Program-made: the position numbers and the translations under genes
Shown: one piece after another, positions 48,579 through 61,429 of the stretch
Position numbering within the stretch: position 1 is the first letter of the stretch
Layout of the letters: every line of letters starts with the position of its first letter
Notes under the pieces: generated by a model
The model's database searches: none
Told to the model about the DNA's origin: nothing
What the model saw: the letters and a program-made list of their open reading frames with translations, nothing else
NCBI RefSeq assembly: GCF_947623445.1
Contig: NC_135242.1
Span: 24,738,001-24,802,000 of the forward strand
Source: Clavelina lepadiformis
Lineage: Eukaryota; Chordata; Ascidiacea; Aplousobranchia; Clavelinidae
Length of the DNA stretch: 64,000 nucleotides
Reading direction: 5' to 3'

Positions 48579-50420
48579 AGTTCAGTTGAAATTTTTCTCA
48601 TAAATGTTTCAATTTAAATAGAAGTCTTATAACAAAACTGTCGACTATGACGAAGTCATATGACAGAATCTTGTAAATTAATTGTGTTAATTGTAACGAA
48701 ATAAATCAAGGCACATAAGATTTGTGCCTTCTAATTAAGCATCGCGCGTTTTTTTTTGATTCAGCCAGGAAGTCAGGTTTCAGAAGCAGGAAACTCGCTT
48801 CAACATGGTGCCACCTATTCACGAATCGCGCTAATCTTCTGTCGTTTTGCATCAGCTCGATGTGTTTTGTAAAATGTTGTGCCAGACAGATTTTCAAATT
48901 TACCAGCTTTAGATTGAATGAATCGTGATGGTTTTATGATGAATTTAGCAATTGTTTGTTTATTTGCATAAAACCGCTGCATATCTGTTTGATTATGTTG
49001 ACATCTAAAGCATTGCTGACAATCTTTACTCTAACCATTTCCAAAACAAGCACTATGGTTAGAAATGCATCCTATACACATGCAAATAAAAGGAACCTTA
49101 ATTAACCCTATCTATCCCGCCGCACAAATCGCTCAATTACATCAAGATAGAGTAAAACAAACTATCTTATCGCGATTAAATGCAAAAGCACTTTTGACTC
49201 TTAACGCAATTTTCATTTATACCATAAGCTGTGATCTTACACGTTTACATAAAGTAACATACAATCATATTGTAGCCTATTGTAAAATCGCCTAAGACGA
49301 TCCATTCGTCAAACACAAACTCACTGGAATACTTTGTTGTGCTAATGTGTTTGTTTTAATTAAATTAAAGCCTGACAATGTTCCATTTTGCTGATGCTTC
49401 TCTACCATTGATTTCTAGAAAAACTGTTTTCTAAAACCAAAAGTATTTTAAATATTTCGACCAACTTAGTGACGATTAAACGTAGCTGTGTAACAAGCTT
49501 CCTCAAAACAAATCATCTAATTGCAAGAATAAAACAATTTAATACCCATGAGATATCTGCTGCCTTCTCATTTGCGTCGTTTCTTGTGATTCAGTCAGGA
49601 AGTCAGGTGTCTGGACCAGGAAACTCGCTGCAACATGGTGCTATTGTTATATTCACGAAACGCGATAATCTTCGGTCTTTGGGAGTCAGCTCATTAGAGT
49701 ATGCACAATGAGTTGATGAAATCACAAGCTTTAGATTAAACGCACCACAATGGTTCTTAGGATGATTTCAGGAAATGTCTGATTTATGGGAACGAAGCCG
49801 CTGCATATCTCTTCGACAAAATATTATTATGGCAATTAATGACTTGAGACAGGGATCTTATTTCTTAACCGAAAAGATGATAACTATACAAAAGTTAAAC
49901 TAAAAGAACAAAAAAAGTTAACTATATGAAAGTATATTTATAGATAACTATATTTATAGAAGACTCCACAGTATAATATAAATTTCCACTGAAAAAAGGA
50001 TAACTATAGAAAGCACAACCGTCATCGTCACATGATGGACATTGGTAAAGAGCACTGTAGCCTGATTATAGGTTAACTGAATGAAACAGACGTCATGCCA
50101 GAAAAAAAAAGTTGCCACTTACGCAAGTGTCGAAACAATATTTGACTGATTCGCCACGTCAGTAATTTCCAACAGCGGTGTAAGTGGGTATTCTTTACAT
50201 AAACAGAGTTTTAAACAAAAAAGTTACAAAAGTTAAGACTAAAAAAATCATTTTGTTTTTCGTCATTGGCGCGGTGGGTACGAAAAACAGTGCTAGTTGC
50301 TAATCATGCGCTAATGCACGGGATACGTGGCAAAGCTTAAACCGTGAAGGAAATAATGGTGGTGTCAACTTGCTGATGACAACTAGCATGGCCACTAAAC
50401 ACAGAAATACAGAAGCCAAA
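48579..50420. repeat. Unit C right flank
   Basis: Near-identical to 11270-13131 upstream of copy A. It ends at 50420 in the words acagaagccaaat, which in unit A lead into different sequence. No gene is supported. Confidence 0.75.
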
Positions 50421-51438
50421 TGGACCACTGGGTCACTTATCTCTTTCGCATCGGCAGCCGGGCTCTAGCGCTCTCTAACGGCGACATCACGTCTGCCGTA
50501 TCCCTCAAGCGGCGACATAAGGAAGTTGACCGCCAACGCGAACAACACTTTCTTCAAATGATGATTGACAGGCCGGACATATTACAAACGGTGACGTGGC
50601 TTCAACTTTAACAGAATATTTGTCGGTTCCAGAACGTTATTGTAGTTGTTAAAATAATAACTGTCTTATGTTTCAGGCGTTGTCAACCGTGCTTCACACA
50701 ATTATGTTTGAAGATTGCCGGAATCAGTGGAGCATGTCCAGGCCTTTGTTGGGTCTTATCCTGCTCAACGAAGAGGTACTGGACGCGTGGTGGCGCTCTG
50801 GTGCCCACAAATCACTTGTCGAGATTGCAACTCTCGGCCAAGTCCATGAAAGTTTTCCTAAAATGGGACAAAAAAATCTAATTCGTAGCAAATTGTTAAG
50901 CTATGTTGTTATTAGTGCAAGAACTATTAAGCCGTAGCTACATCGAGGCATTTCCTGCAGTTTTGGCGCAAAAAATGTTTAAATGCTAGACTACATTTAA
51001 CTACGTAGTTAACCAGGAACGTACTTGACATGTTTGCCTCTGGTGAAATTTCCACCTTAAACTTACGAGGATAACTTCCTTTCCACAGCACATGCCGACA
51101 CTGCAGAAGACACTTTGCGAGCCCGGGGTCGAACACGGGCAACTGAACCTGGAGTCGATCTCGAATTGTTTTAACCAATTGATGTTTTGCGTCGATAAGA
51201 ATCTTCATTCCAAGACACGTGATAGATGCAATTTGTGTTGTTTCTTTAAGCTTGACATGAGCATGTGGTTGCATTTGCTGGTAGAATAATTGTGGGTTTA
51301 ACCTGGTTTTTCAGATTTACGCAAAATCTTTCCATGTTTCGACGAGATGTGAACGATATAATCAAAGCAGCAAGTTCAGGTCAAAACACTGGAGCCGGAC
51401 TCGATTTAACCGCGAACAGTTCAAATATGATGACGTGA
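50421..51438 (+). pseudogene. Truncated XPO7 duplicate (last four exons)
   Basis: Copy of the real gene from 2697 to 3691. It starts inside exon 6 (ggaccactgggtcac) with no upstream exons. Exon matches are 50421-50590, 50677-50775, 51089-51225 and 51315-51438. The protein remains open in each piece, but the donor after 51225 reads AT instead of GT (gatagatgca for gacaggtgca), and there is no promoter or first exon. It marks the right edge of one duplication junction. Non-functional, though near-identical to the real gene in places. Confidence 0.9.
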
Positions 51439-54400
51439 CAAGCGCTTCTGTGACGTAATTCGCTATGCAGTAAACTGTGACTTTCCACTGTTTTGTCGTC
51501 GTTTATCGCGCATATTAACAACGCTTTCATTGGGTTAAAATTTGAGTTTGAAATATCACAAGTGACATCTCGCCACAATTACCTGTCATTATTGAGCAAT
51601 CATTTTCGCGGCTAAAAATAGTTTGATTCGTCAGTTTTCCGCCGATTTCCTTTGCAATAATCTGTGCTGAATGGTGCTTGTTCTACAGTGAGTTAAATAA
51701 TGTGCTGGACAACAAACGACCGTGAAAACGCGTTTCTTTTCAAATACAACGACATAATTAATGCTTTGTTTGTTGCTTTATACAACTTGCTGTGGTCCGT
51801 ACAGTAGCTTAGACTGCTTGTTTCACTTCGTCTGATGTTCACGTGAGTGCAGGGCTTGAAATTCGGCGACGTTTTGCACGAATTGTCTTGGTCTTGTCGC
51901 AGAGTGGAAATTTGTTTACTTTGGAACTGCTTGAAAAGAGGTTAAGTTTCATGAAAACACAATCACCCATCTCCAAGTGCAGTACTAATTACTTAAAACT
52001 GTCACATCAAAAAGTATATGCGCCTGGTTTTGGTTTATTTTGCTCATAATCATTTGAAACAAAAATTTAAAAAAATAATTATGTTAAAATGTCGAACAAG
52101 GCGAATGCAGTAAGTTATGAAAACGTTTATTTCACAACTAAAGAATGTGCTTACTTTAATTATCTCGTTTTAGAATTACCGTTTATGGCCACAAATGTTC
52201 ACTTCATAACTTTAATAAATGATTTTGAAACGTCATGGCACCTTCTGCCATGACAGATTTAATCGTCCAGTGCTGTGCTGCGGAAGGGAACGAAATACCC
52301 GAAGATTCTTGAATTCAAACTGAACGTTTTAAACTCTTCGTGAATGTTTAAAACAAGTCAACGTCTGTCAATCCAACACTGGTGGATATGACGTTTTAAC
52401 TGGTAATAAAAGAGGATAAATTTGAACCAGATTAGATTAATGCCTTAACAAGTTAAACGTTTGATAACATAGCAATGACGTCATATTGTTAAGCAATGTG
52501 TTTATCAATGGCGGAAATTTTAGTGGTGGAATTAGTTTGGAAGACATTAATACTGGAAGGAAAAAGTGGGCAAAGTCAACTCATAGGGCACATGTTCACT
52601 TCAAATCACTTTAAAATTATTCGATGTTGGTTTATTTTGATTTTTTAATTTTTTGCAACGTTACAAAACTTATTGATCGCGCACCAGTGCAAGCGCATAC
52701 AGAACAGCAGCAACTTACTTACATCCTTGTTATTTGAATATGCTTATCGCTGGTGTATTAACAACATGTAAAAAAGTTCTATAATTATGATGATATTGCC
52801 ACCACCTGCGTCAGCACAATTTTTTCTTTCCCCACATTGAAGATAAATAATAAAATGAATGAATGAAATCCATTTCCTTCTACTTTCTGGTAAATCCCCC
52901 AATGTGCTTCTTTTTTCTGTAAGCTCCTTGCCTGATCCAGACTTCCGAAGTAATGTGACATCCTTTTCACTGCATGACCTTCTCCATCCTTCTCTGTTCT
53001 TAGCTATTTTATGCAGTGTTCTTGCGTTTTGTAACAAATACAGTAAGTAGTTTCATAGCCTCGAAGCTGAAGGCAGCGTCGATGAATCCAAAATAAATTT
53101 TTGAAAACTTTTTTGCAGATAAACAATTCCAACTGCTGTAACATTTCCAATGACATGTTTATTAAATTTCTATGGCATAACAGTTCCAGTTCCATACTAG
53201 AAGAAAATTAGAAGACAGTGTGATTTATTACAGAGATAGATTTTACAATCGTGGATCTGTTGTCAGATAGCTGGTTCTAGGCTGATTTATATAGGCCTGT
53301 TGTGAATTCAGGATATGATTGGATATGCAATACCATCATAAACATTAAAACGCATTTGTTTGCAAGAGATTTTACTTGCATAAGAATGTAACTCCATGTC
53401 AGTTGCAGTAGTAGCTTTAGGGTTAGGCGAGCAAGGCGGCCGCCTCGGGCCCTCCTCCGAGAGACACCCCATGTTTTAGTACGCGCTCTAAACGAACAAA
53501 CGTTGAATACGAATATTATTGTTAACTATTTGCAGTTTTTCAGGACAGGAATCATTCATTAGTTCATGCTAATTAGTTGTATGAACTGTAAATAGGAAGT
53601 TGTGTGAATCGAAATTCTGTGTATATTTGTCCCCTCCTGTTATAAAATTACTTTCATATAAGTTGATGCTTAAACGGTCACGTGATTTAAGAAATCATGC
53701 CAAGACGAAAACAGTTGTGTTCTCTGCTGGTATTAGCGTTCCATATCAATAAAGAAATGAAGGGATAATTTAAGATCTGGAGCGCCATAGAGCAATTTTA
53801 GGAAGCAAACAACTGAGAAGAAATACACAAAAAAATGTTGAGCAGTTTTTTTTTTGAAAGAAAAGCAAAATTTTACGCGTTCTACAACATGTAAATTCAA
53901 AATTTCGAAGGATCATGTCCTCAGACTTACTAAAATAAATTGCAGCGTTTCTCCTAATTTTGAAGCTCCCAAACGTAAGTGGCGCCATACTTCATCTCGC
54001 CCTCCACAAACCGAGAGATACCACTGGCCAGTTGCTTTGTTCATTTAACCTTAATTTGGGCAAAAAGGTTTTTAACCCCTCACTGTTATTGTCTCGTGAA
54101 AGCAAAATACATCACGCAAAGACTTTGTAAATTTTTTAAAACTTCCTCGTGAATTTGCTGATGTTTTATTCTTGAAATAATAAACGTAGATTTATTTCGG
54201 GTGGTTTTGTCAAAACTATACGTTTAATATGAGCAAAGGTTAAGCGTTAAAGCCATTTAATTTTTCCTTCGCATCCATGATCTTTCTACCTCGATGCTGA
54301 GTGGTTGCATTTGGGCGCCATCTTATTGATTTCGTGGCTGTCACATGTCAGTCCTTAGGACTATCATGTTCTTTTCTGCGTGTTTCTACCTGCGTTGCTG

Positions 54401-55442
54401 TATGTGTAACAAATGTGGCTTTAACTATATTTATTCTTGTTACGATATTTAGTCTGTGTTTGAGCACTAGTTTGGATTTTGGCACCGTTTGGGACTTAGG
54501 TTATCATTTGCGCATTTGTGTTATTTGGTTTATTGATTGGTTTGTTTGTTTGTTTGTTTGTTTGTTTGTTTGTTTATTTGTTTGTTTTGATTCTTCTCTG
54601 TACTTAGAAGGATTTGTTTAGTGAATATAATTTTCTTTTTTGCGTTTGTATTTGTTGTCTTGGAGCTTTGAATTATTATGATTAGTTTATTTTGCCGCGT
54701 GTAGGTGTCGTGTTTGCTTTAATTTTTACAGAATTGGGGTTTAACAGCGTTAAAAGTTGTTCTTGTCGCATTTGTTGCGCGCACCAGTGGTACCGCCGCT
54801 TCTCCCGCTAATTACAAAATTCCCCGCCCAGTTTTTCCCTAAAATGTTCAGGGTACATGGGGCAGGTCGGTTAGTGAGTGTTGGTGACAGGGCGTTGTCT
54901 ATACTCAATGCTTTTACAGTGATTTTTTTCTGCTTATTTTAGCGTTAAGTCGATGCCTCTGTTGTGTGCAGTTTTTAAATATAAGTTCTCACCAACACTC
55001 AGGTGTGACTCTTTCACTGGGGTTCGTCGTGAAAAGAGCTACTGACCTGTTAAATACCTGCGTTTTACGTAACAGATGTTTCTTGCGTGCTTGCTTTATG
55101 CTGTGTGACTTGCTTTCAAACTGTAACACAGTTGACGTTCTTGTGACGTCAGCGTTGATTGATGAACTTAGCATAAAACAAGCAGTTTATGCGCAAATTA
55201 CTAAAACAAATTTTTTGGTCCTTTAATGGTTAACTATGTCGATCCAGGTCTAGTTGTGTGGCGTCGGGTGTTGGACCGAAATATATCGGTCCCTGTATTA
55301 AGCGAGTCCTTCAATATTTGCATAGTTGTGTTCATATAACTCACTCGTATGTATGTTGGTCTGCTGTTTATAACAAAACATCGTTTATATCATCTGCACG
55401 GCTTTGTATTTAGCTGTTTATAAACAATTGTCTTTTAAAAAC
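51439..55442. repeat. Unit D left flank
   Basis: Collinear with 3692-8400 in unit A, including the 5040-5330 segment (52800-53050). In places it is closer to unit B (53800-54130 matches 22420-22760, including gaacctt/ttaatttgggcaaaaagg). This mixed similarity suggests exchange between units. No gene is supported. Confidence 0.7.
54540..54588. repeat. (GTTT)n microsatellite
   Basis: About eleven gttt units, one changed to attt. Units A and B have only two to five units at the same place, so the run expanded in unit D. Confidence 0.9.
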
Positions 55443-55785
55443 TAGGGCTGGAACAATTTGGCTGGAACAATATTAGCCGCTAGCGACTAAGAGCTCTTGG
55501 CGACTAAAGATTTTGTCCGCCATTAACCGAAAGCGTACAAGTAGGAAAGAATTGGGAACAAAATTGTTGATAATTCATTAATTCAAGGGAATTTATTATT
55601 CTATTAATCATTTTAATGCTGGAATACCAACTTTGTGGGCTAGCATAACATAAGTTGCAAATATAATACTTTTCATCACATTTATCAATAATATAGCAGT
55701 TTAGTATACAATTAACAACGTGACATGTCAATTAGCGACTATGGTGGCTAACGGTAAAAGAAAATCAGCTAAATTCCCAGCCCTA
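55443..55785. mobile_element. Non-autonomous hAT-like element, unit D copy
   Basis: Same insertion as in units A, B and C. It carries a short extra repeat of ggctggaacaa near its left end, and the left flank is altered to ttaaaaac. Confidence 0.85.
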
Positions 55786-56206
55786 GTAAAAACATGGCGA
55801 ACATTTCCACGTGCAACATATAATGGAATGACGGTGTGGTGCCAAATTTGCTGAAGGTATTGTGACGTAAAAATGTTGCATGACTCAGAGTTTGTCTTCC
55901 TACAAACTTCTTAAGGTTTGTTTCGTTATTTTCAAGTTAAATTTGTATCTTTGAGTTGAATACGACGGCAATCTTCAAGGTTTTGAATGAAAATCTTACA
56001 CTGAGTCATGCGACGTCCACACGTCACAATGCCCCGAACTAATGTTACATAATAACCGCATAATGACGTACGGTATAAGAAATTGACAGAATTAATATAT
56101 TATGACGTAACAGAGGTGGCAACTTATATTTACAGTTTGCTGCGTTGCCGGTCTAAATACAGTTCAATGTTTACTTGGTTGGTTAAAATCAACTCGTGGA
56201 TTTCAT

Positions 56207-58701
56207 TCAGTCGCAACGAAGTTTCATTTTAGTTTCTTTAAGAGGTTCAGTAGTTCTCTTCCAATGATACCAAATAATTCCATGCCAACTTCCACTTGAT
56301 TGACGCATCCAGACTCCATTGAGGAATGAATGGGCGCAGTCACTAAACCACCATCCCTGAGATCCTCCATTGCTAGTTGCGCAGTCACCACTAATATATT
56401 AAAACATGAAAGATTAAAATTACTTTGTTGCATCTATTTATATTCTATCTTATACGTTACTGGCAGGATATAACTGAAAATCCTACTGAGGTTGTGGCAC
56501 TTAATGTTTATTGAGTTGAACATATTTGTTCCTGAACATAACATGACGTACTTCCAGGAATCGTTATCGTTATCTTCCGTCGAGAATGGGTAACCATTGC
56601 TAAGCGCTAAACTATCCCCGGCATTTCCGCTGTATCCGGAAACATGAAGCCGATATAAATTTTCAGCGGATTCGATCGAAAACGAGCTGCAAAAACAACA
56701 ACTTGCTTTAAAGGATTCGAATCCAGACAACTAAGTGGTAATTTACTCAACAAAGTTTTACGTTGATTAATAAATGTAAGATTTGTAACTTCTTTGTTAT
56801 TTATGTCACAACAATCGTCTTATGACCTATAATCGGCGTGAGCTTGGTTTCCAGCGAAGTCCCACAGCTCTATCTTGAGTCTGCATCCTCCTCTACGCGT
56901 CATCTCGTGGATGTTGTCGAGTCCTGTAAGTAATGAAGCACGAATAATAGAACAAAAAACATCAAAATAAAATGCGTTTAAGTTGAACAAACTTCCTCTT
57001 ACCAAGCCAAAATTCCCCATCAATCTGGCCAAAACCGTTCGCGTAGTCGTCCCATGGTCGACTAAAATTCACACTTCCGTCAATTCTTCTTTGAAAAATC
57101 TGTTAATAATTTGATTTTACATTTTAGCACAAGTGTAACATGTTTAATTTATATGTTTAAATAATCTTCAGTTTATTACGTCATAATACAAGAAGTACGG
57201 CAATATTTACACTTCGCTTACAATACGCAAGATATATCTTGATAAGTTAGATCACTTATTCCAGTGGCATGTTCATATTTTTGCTAAAAATTTCAAGTTA
57301 AGAAAATTTTAAACTCATATTATAGGTAGCTGTTTGCTGCAGGTGATTTGGGTGAAATAAATCAGTTTTACGTGACGCTGGTTGAATTTCGCCCGTTTTC
57401 ACTGCAAGCGACTTACGCAGTTCAATGCAATTGTTTCGCATGCTGCATAAACGAAGCGAATTAGACACAACAATAATGTTGGCATGCAACACAATAATAA
57501 TTATTAGCGTACAGTGATTTTTATGCATCGTGGCATGCGACCCAATGTGGGCTTATAATCGTCTCTGCACAACCGAACACGACTAACACTCCCACAGCAA
57601 TCATTGTTCTCACAAGTTGGCAAACAAACTTCATTCAACGTTTTAGAAATTTAATTTCAGAAAAGTGGAAAAAGACAAATTTAAAAAAGCGCGAATGCGT
57701 GTGGAAACAAATCCATTGTCGTTTGTGTTTTCTTACTTTCTTGCTATAATGCAAATAAATAGCACACAACGCATTACCGCCTTGAAGTCAACACAACTTA
57801 ATAACTATCGCTTCAATACTACACAGTAAGTGTATAAACTTCTATGTATACGTTTATACCTTTCAATACTACTGTAAGTTCAATATAATTTGTAAGCTAT
57901 TCCACTTATAACTGTGGTAAATCTTTCACTCACCGTCCATTCATCCTCGCAGTAAACTTCAACACCACTCGTCAAAGTGTGGGGACCGTTGCTTGATGAC
58001 GTAGTAGAACATGACGTAATACTAGATGTTGTTGTCGTGGTAACAGTGGTAGTAGCCATGGTCGTGGTACTGGGAGGTGTAAGGAGCTCCTCGATTTCTG
58101 GAAACAATATTTTGTTGTAGAGAAGATTGAACTTTTCCAGCAAAGTTCCAGTTAAAACTCGATCGTATTAAGCAATAAAAATACAACTAAACAAGACAAC
58201 AAGCATAGACCATAGCGTATGAGTTCTATATAAGTGGTTGCAAGTAGATTGTAATGTTTCTTTAGTTTACATTTTTTGGTTTGCCAGATGCTTAATAACA
58301 AAGTCGCAATAATAATTTAATCGATTAAGACATTAGTTTATTGCAGAGTTCTTTATGTTCGCATGAAAATTGACGATGATTAAAATAATTAGTCTATGAT
58401 CAGAAATCAACTTACTTGCCAGTCTGGTGACTATGTCGGTTCCTAACAACCCCAGATCGCACGATTCTCCTTGCATCCCCTTCTGTCCAACTCCTCCGGG
58501 TTCTCCTTTGGATCCTGGATGCCCCTGAGCTCCAGGAATTCCGGATTTTCCAGATCTGCCGACATCACCTTTGTCTCCTTTCTGCATGTTGGAATTGACG
58601 ACGTCATCATCACAAACAGTGGTAAGGACTTGACGACATTGTTGCGAGTAGGTCATCATGACGAAACAAGCCAATGAAAACAGAAGAATCACTCCTTTCA
58701 T
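56207..58701 (-). CDS. Ficolin-like secreted lectin, collagen type, copy D (intact)
   Basis: Predicted 320 residues. Exons, high to low: 58416-58701, 57934-58097, 57003-57099, 56827-56923, 56552-56686, 56207-56390; all splice sites GT-AG, phases match copy B. Signal peptide 1-19 ([19 protein letters not shown]), paired N-terminal Cys22/Cys30, 13 Gly-X-Y triplets (42-80), Thr-rich linker shorter than in B by 11 residues, fibrinogen domain to the C-terminus. Differences from B cluster on the binding face: [28 protein letters not shown], and an extra codon in the acidic loop ([13 protein letters not shown]). The usual domain start CEDGWT is CEDEWT. Likely a secreted pattern- or self-recognition lectin with specificity unlike B; ligand unknown. 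Confidence 0.9.
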
Positions 58702-58762
58702 GGTTGACTATGAAGATCTTCCGTTGAAGTTGACGATATGAAATCCCACCAAATCGCTGCTC

Positions 58763-58770
58763 TGTATATA
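58763..58770 (-). promoter_or_regulatory. TATA box of lectin gene D
   Basis: TATATACA on the minus strand, about 62 bases upstream of the ATG, placed as in copy B. A TGACGTAA word follows at 58801-58808. Confidence 0.5.
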
Positions 58771-61404
58771 GCCGTCTGTTGAAGCTCGTGGCTTCCAAGA
58801 TGACGTAAAAAGTTCTCGGAAATAAGGTCGTCAAATTCGAAGATCACGTCATCATGGCGCCTTATCCAGACCAAAACTATGTTGTTTGTGAACACAAAAG
58901 CAGTAAAAAGAAAGAAAGGAAGTGAGAAAGTTTTACGTCAAGAAATGTGAGAAAGTTGCGAAAATTACCTGTTTTATTTTCGGGTCATGCTCAAAACAGA
59001 TTCATTGACGTAATAACTTGATTGTTTTCCGGGAATATTCACAAAACACATTTCCAACAACTTTGCTTGTGACGCAAGATTGCTTATCCAATCATAGTCT
59101 GGCTCCGGTTCTGCATCATCACAAGCTTATATGACGCAATCCAACTCATTGTGACGTTATTTTCGAACATTATGGAAAGTTGAATTGCTTTGAAAACGAT
59201 AGAAATAAGTTTGATTGTTATTATCAGGTTTCATTATTGGCTTTTCTTGGCTACAAAAAACCTACTCGAACGTCAAATAACAAAATGCTTATTGTTTCGT
59301 ATTACAGTGATATTAGCAAAGAAAGCATCAGCCAATTTCTTTACGAGATGTTTTTTCAGCAACGTAGCAAATTATTTCCTCAAGTCAACGAATATGTTTC
59401 TGCCGGTAATTATTCTATGGCTGTGCTAGGATTTGTTTCAGAACATCTTATTGGTTAATTGCTTGCTAAGAACACCAACACCTGTTAAACCATGCAATTT
59501 CGATTCAATCATTTGGATAAGAAACATAAATTGTGGAAACATATCACTTAAGTTTACACGACACGCAAATTCCTATTTGAGGCGGCAAGGGTCGGCATGC
59601 TTAGTGGGTATTTCACGGGCACATGAAGCGTGTGTTTAGGTTACATGCTCGGTCGCTTAAAACGGATAAGAAAAAATGTATTCCGGCTGATGGTGGTTTC
59701 GACTTAGGTAATTCCCCATAAACATATAAGCCGGTTTAGCAAATTGACTTTTATAGCGCTTGTTTGTGTGCCCAAAGCGCTGACGACGTCCGAAATAAAT
59801 GGCGTAAAACTTTGCATATGTAACGTATATGTCCATAGTACACTGTCAGGTTCTTATCGAGGTAACAGCTGCCGCAACAACCAGGCTTTCTTCAGTCACT
59901 ACTGCAATGACTCGCACGGTCAATCCCACCATTTAGTAAAACGGGAACAACGAGTAGAAAGTTAACTGCGCGCTGGAATGTCAACTAAAATACTCGTTCA
60001 TGGGCCACGACTAAGAAAACGTCTCTACCCAAGCCAGTCACATCTCGAATCCTTCCTATCAAAGTCAGTCACCCTTCCCGTTTTAACGTGCGGTACCTCG
60101 ACCTAATCAACCGAAGCGAGAGAATGAAATCAAAGTGTCGACCTTAGGAGTTAGGACCAAGCAAATGAAACTTGCGTGTGAACAAAACAAACGGTACAGA
60201 GCAGGGATGGCGAACCAATAACCTGCGTTTTCAGTGACCTACTTGTGGTTTCAAAAATTATAACAAAATATGAACAAATGTTTCAGTGACAAACATGGTA
60301 ATAAATATTTGCAACTAGGCCCAGCCTAATTTTAATCTAGTACCGGACTGAATTTCCGTACAGCACGCTGGCACTACTACTCGGCCCGTAGTATTGCGTT
60401 ATCATGCCTAGTCTTGGCGTTTGTGACGTAACAAGACTCTTGTGCTGTTCATCGTTAGTATTTTGATGATTTATACCCTTTGTAGAATTTCATAAAATCA
60501 AGGACCGGGAATCGCCTCATCCCAGATATAAGGCTGCAGGTGTTAAGCTGAAAACTACACATTACCAGTCCAGGAACCCATAAAACTTGCAGAGAAGATG
60601 CAGCAGCAAGTTTCTCATCGATATTGACATTTAAATAAATCCATGACCCCACTTGTATTTTTTCCAGGTTAAAGTCTCATTTGTGACTCGTTCAATTAAA
60701 AAGGTTCGTCACTCTAACGCCACCCATAGGGTCTAACTTCATTTTCAAAACAACGAAAAGTGCAGTAAACTCATACTGTGAAACTCACAATTACGTAAAT
60801 AAATACTCAAAGAGTGAACGCAAATTGAAATAAGAAAAATATATCGTTACACATGCAATTAAAATAGGTTTTGGTCAGCTACTAATAAAATGGTTAATTG
60901 TAACTTTCGCTTAGAATTTGAAAATAGAAGGACATCGATGGTCGCACTTACTCCAAAGGCACCGCATGCTACTTGCAACTTTGACGTGCCTGGTGAGAAT
61001 AGAGAAATGAAATTATGCTTAAGTACAGAAATAACTGAAGGTAGAACAAGGTGCTATCACGGTGTGTTCTGTTGTTTTTTTATTGAGAAAGGTATAAGTT
61101 TAAACTCCCACAAGAATTTTTGAGGAGGAAAATGTAACTTTCAACAACCCACTAAATAGAGAATTTGCAAAAACAATGATGAAATACATTTAGCCAGTTC
61201 AAATTACAAGTTATGTGAACTTTCATAAAAATTATGCAGATCTTTGGTTGAAATCCTGTGCGAAGGTTTATGTCAGGGCAGGAAATCAATCAAGTTTTTC
61301 AAGGTATGTTGTGACTTGCACACTGTCAAGAGTCGTTTTACATATACAGTGAATTCCTCCTTGAGTAAGATACAGGAGGTAGAGAAAAAATTATAATCGG
61401 CGAT
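58771..61404. other. Spacer right of the lectin array
   Basis: Weak similarity to 28350-28470 persists to about 59050 (acgtcaagaa-gtgagaaagt), then unit similarity ends. Open frames at 59180-59458, 59744-59965 and 60890-61123 resemble no family and have no convincing splice partners. A hAT-like left end (cagggatggcgaacc) occurs at 60204 without a detectable right end. No gene is called. Confidence 0.45.
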
Positions 61405-61429
61405 TGAACCCGGCCAAAGAACTTGAAAC

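Noticed and set aside
9184..58701. Self-incompatibility locus of the ascidian s-Themis/v-Themis type
   Set aside because: Fibrinogen-domain ligands fit, but no polycystin-1-like receptor gene on the opposite strand could be found in the window; similarity of domain alone is not enough.
60204..60300. hAT-like element beginning cagggatggcgaacc
   Set aside because: No matching right end or target duplication was found within 1 kb.
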